This document shows positions 40,826 to 41,615 of a stretch of 41,615 bases of DNA, in pieces. Both the position numbers and the translations under genes were made by a program. The stretch is from the NCBI RefSeq assembly GCF_008365405.1, contig NZ_QOKV01000036.1:1-41615 (forward strand), read 5' to 3'. The notes beneath the pieces were generated by a model. That model did no database searches, had not been told where the DNA came from, and saw nothing but the letters and a program-made list of their open reading frames with translations. The stretch comes from Azospirillum brasilense (lineage in GTDB: Bacteria > Pseudomonadota > Alphaproteobacteria > Azospirillales > Azospirillaceae). The stretch's first letter is position 1; each line of letters begins with the position of its first letter.

Positions 40826-41254
40826 ATGCCGTTGCATCTCATCAAGCTGGCCGTCGGGATCGACGACCTCGATCATCTGGCCGCAGTGCAGGCGCGCCGT
40901 GCGCAGACCGTCGAGGGGCGGACGACGATTCCCGTCTTCACGCGCCGCGTGCCGAAGCGCGGGGAGGAAATCCTCGCCGGCGGTTCGATCTATTGGGTGG
41001 TCCGCGGCTCCGTCGTCGCCCGCCAGCGGGTGATCGCCATCGACACCACCGTGGACGAGGAAGGGGAGAGCTGCTGCATTCTTGGAATGGACCCGCAGCT
41101 CGTCGCCACCGTGCCGACGCCCCACCGCCCATTCCAGGGATGGCGCTATCTCAATCCGGAAACGGCGCCCAGGGACCTGTCCGAAGCGGGAGGCAAGGGC
41201 GACGAATTGCCCGCCCATCTGGCCGCCGAACTGCGGTCTCTTGGCCTGTTGTAG
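40826..41254 (+). CDS. DUF1489 family protein
   Basis: A 142-aa protein matching the DUF1489 family, which is typical of alphaproteobacteria. It opens with PLHLIKLAVGIDDLDHLAAVQ and continues with TRRVPKRGEEILAGGSIYWVVRG and the RPFQGWRYL segment. No function is established for the family. The ATG at 40826 is chosen because the family begins there; an earlier start would add a non-conserved stretch. Its conservation pattern suggests a cytoplasmic housekeeping role, which is inference. Confidence 0.85.
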   Translation: MPLHLIKLAVGIDDLDHLAAVQARRAQTVEGRTTIPVFTRRVPKRGEEILAGGSIYWVVRGSVVARQRVIAIDTTVDEEGESCCILGMDPQLVATVPTPHRPFQGWRYLNPETAPRDLSEAGGKGDELPAHLAAELRSLGLL

Positions 41255-41302
41255 TCGGTTCGCCCGGCTGCGGCCCGCCAACCCATTGATTCTTAACGAC
41301 CC

Positions 41303-41325
41303 GACAGAATTTTCATCACTCTGTC
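41303..41325. other. Inverted repeat upstream of the edge promoter
   Basis: GACAGA and TCTGTC pair across an 11-base AT-rich loop, immediately before an A-run and the -35 region at 41336. It could be an activator or Fis-like site, or the remains of a terminator for the DUF1489 gene. There is no T-run on the plus strand. Confidence 0.3.
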
Positions 41326-41335
41326 AAAAAAGCGC

Positions 41336-41365
41336 TTGCGTGTTTGTGGGGGAGGCGCCTATAAC
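41336..41365 (+). promoter_or_regulatory. Strong promoter of stable-RNA type near the right edge
   Basis: TTGCGT (41336-41341) and TATAAC (41360-41365) are 18 bases apart. An AT-rich stretch lies just upstream and a very GC-rich discriminator (CCCCTCC) directly after the -10. These are hallmarks of stringently controlled rRNA or tRNA promoters. Confidence 0.5.
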
Positions 41366-41615
41366 CCCCTCCACCGACGCGGTGGCCGCCAACGAGGCGC
41401 CGACGGGTCGGAAAACAGAGACATTCTGGCCCTGGCGGTCCGCTCCTCGAAGGGGATGGGCGCGGGGTGTTGCGGTTCTCCTGAGAGCCGCGGGATCTTG
41501 GATATCGTTGATACCGTGTTGTGAGAAGGGATGCGCAGGCGGCGGTTTTGGCCGTTGGCCGCGGACCGGTTCCGGAGAGGGACTGGCATCGCGGGTCGCT
41601 TGAGCATCTCGGTCA
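41366..41615 (+). other. Possible leader of an rRNA operon (no coding sequence seen)
   Basis: About 250 bases follow the promoter with no supportable protein gene; the open frames here show no known motif. Several stem-forming stretches occur (for example GACGCGGTGGCCGCC and GGCCGTTGGCCGCGG). The 16S start (AGAGTTTGAT) is not reached, so the assignment rests on the promoter type and absence of coding. Confidence 0.3.

Overview
The window is very GC-rich coding DNA with short intergenic gaps and many 4-nt start/stop overlaps. Gene content points to an alphaproteobacterium of the Rhodospirillales, most like Azospirillum. The pointers are an ECF11-type sigma factor with a ChrR anti-sigma factor, a GAAC-N7-GAAC (alphaproteobacterial LexA-type) box before dinB, a DUF1489 protein, a ModE with two Mop domains, and REP-like CCCTCTCCC/GGGAGAGGG palindromes. 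The genus is an inference; no rRNA lies inside the window.

Layout. (1) 1-4300: a REP element, a sigma-54 PAS activator (minus strand), a sigma factor/ChrR pair, and an SOS-boxed DNA polymerase IV. (2) 4395-34758: one complete type VI secretion system (T6SS) locus. A minus-strand operon runs from 17670 down to 4924: a 104-aa protein, a J-domain protein, tssB, tssC, hcp, tssE, tssF, tssG, clpV, vgrG and a MORN-repeat protein. A PAAR-like spike-tip gene on the plus strand converges on it. A divergent plus-strand operon runs from 17840 to 34758: three membrane sensor proteins (the third a SpoIIE-like protein), a lytic transglycosylase, two SPOR-domain proteins, a TssJ-like lipoprotein, tssK, tssL, tssM, tssA, a second hcp, a YqhA-family membrane protein and a pentameric ligand-gated ion channel homologue. 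(3) 34841-35572: a SIMPL-domain protein, followed by a 421-bp AT-richer gap with palindromes. (4) 35994-39347: molybdate regulator and transporter modEABC behind a Mo-box-like operator. (5) 39366-41254: an EamA exporter, a small ACP-like protein and a DUF1489 protein. The last ~360 bases hold a strong promoter of stable-RNA type, possibly leading into an rRNA operon beyond the edge.

How it fits together. All 13 core Tss components can be assigned (TssJ is divergent). None of the usual threonine-phosphorylation genes (PpkA kinase, PppA phosphatase, Fha) is present. Their place in the operon is taken by a three-gene membrane sensor cassette. Its last member has a SpoIIE/PP2C fold in which the metal-binding aspartates appear replaced (S473, Q491, N610, V663), so it is probably a pseudophosphatase. 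TssM also lacks its Walker A motif, and TssL has no peptidoglycan-binding domain. The lytic transglycosylase and two SPOR proteins could open and grip the cell wall instead. Downstream, the ion channel and YqhA-like protein are apparently co-transcribed with the secretion genes. This combination is the best candidate for an undescribed regulatory or accessory system here.
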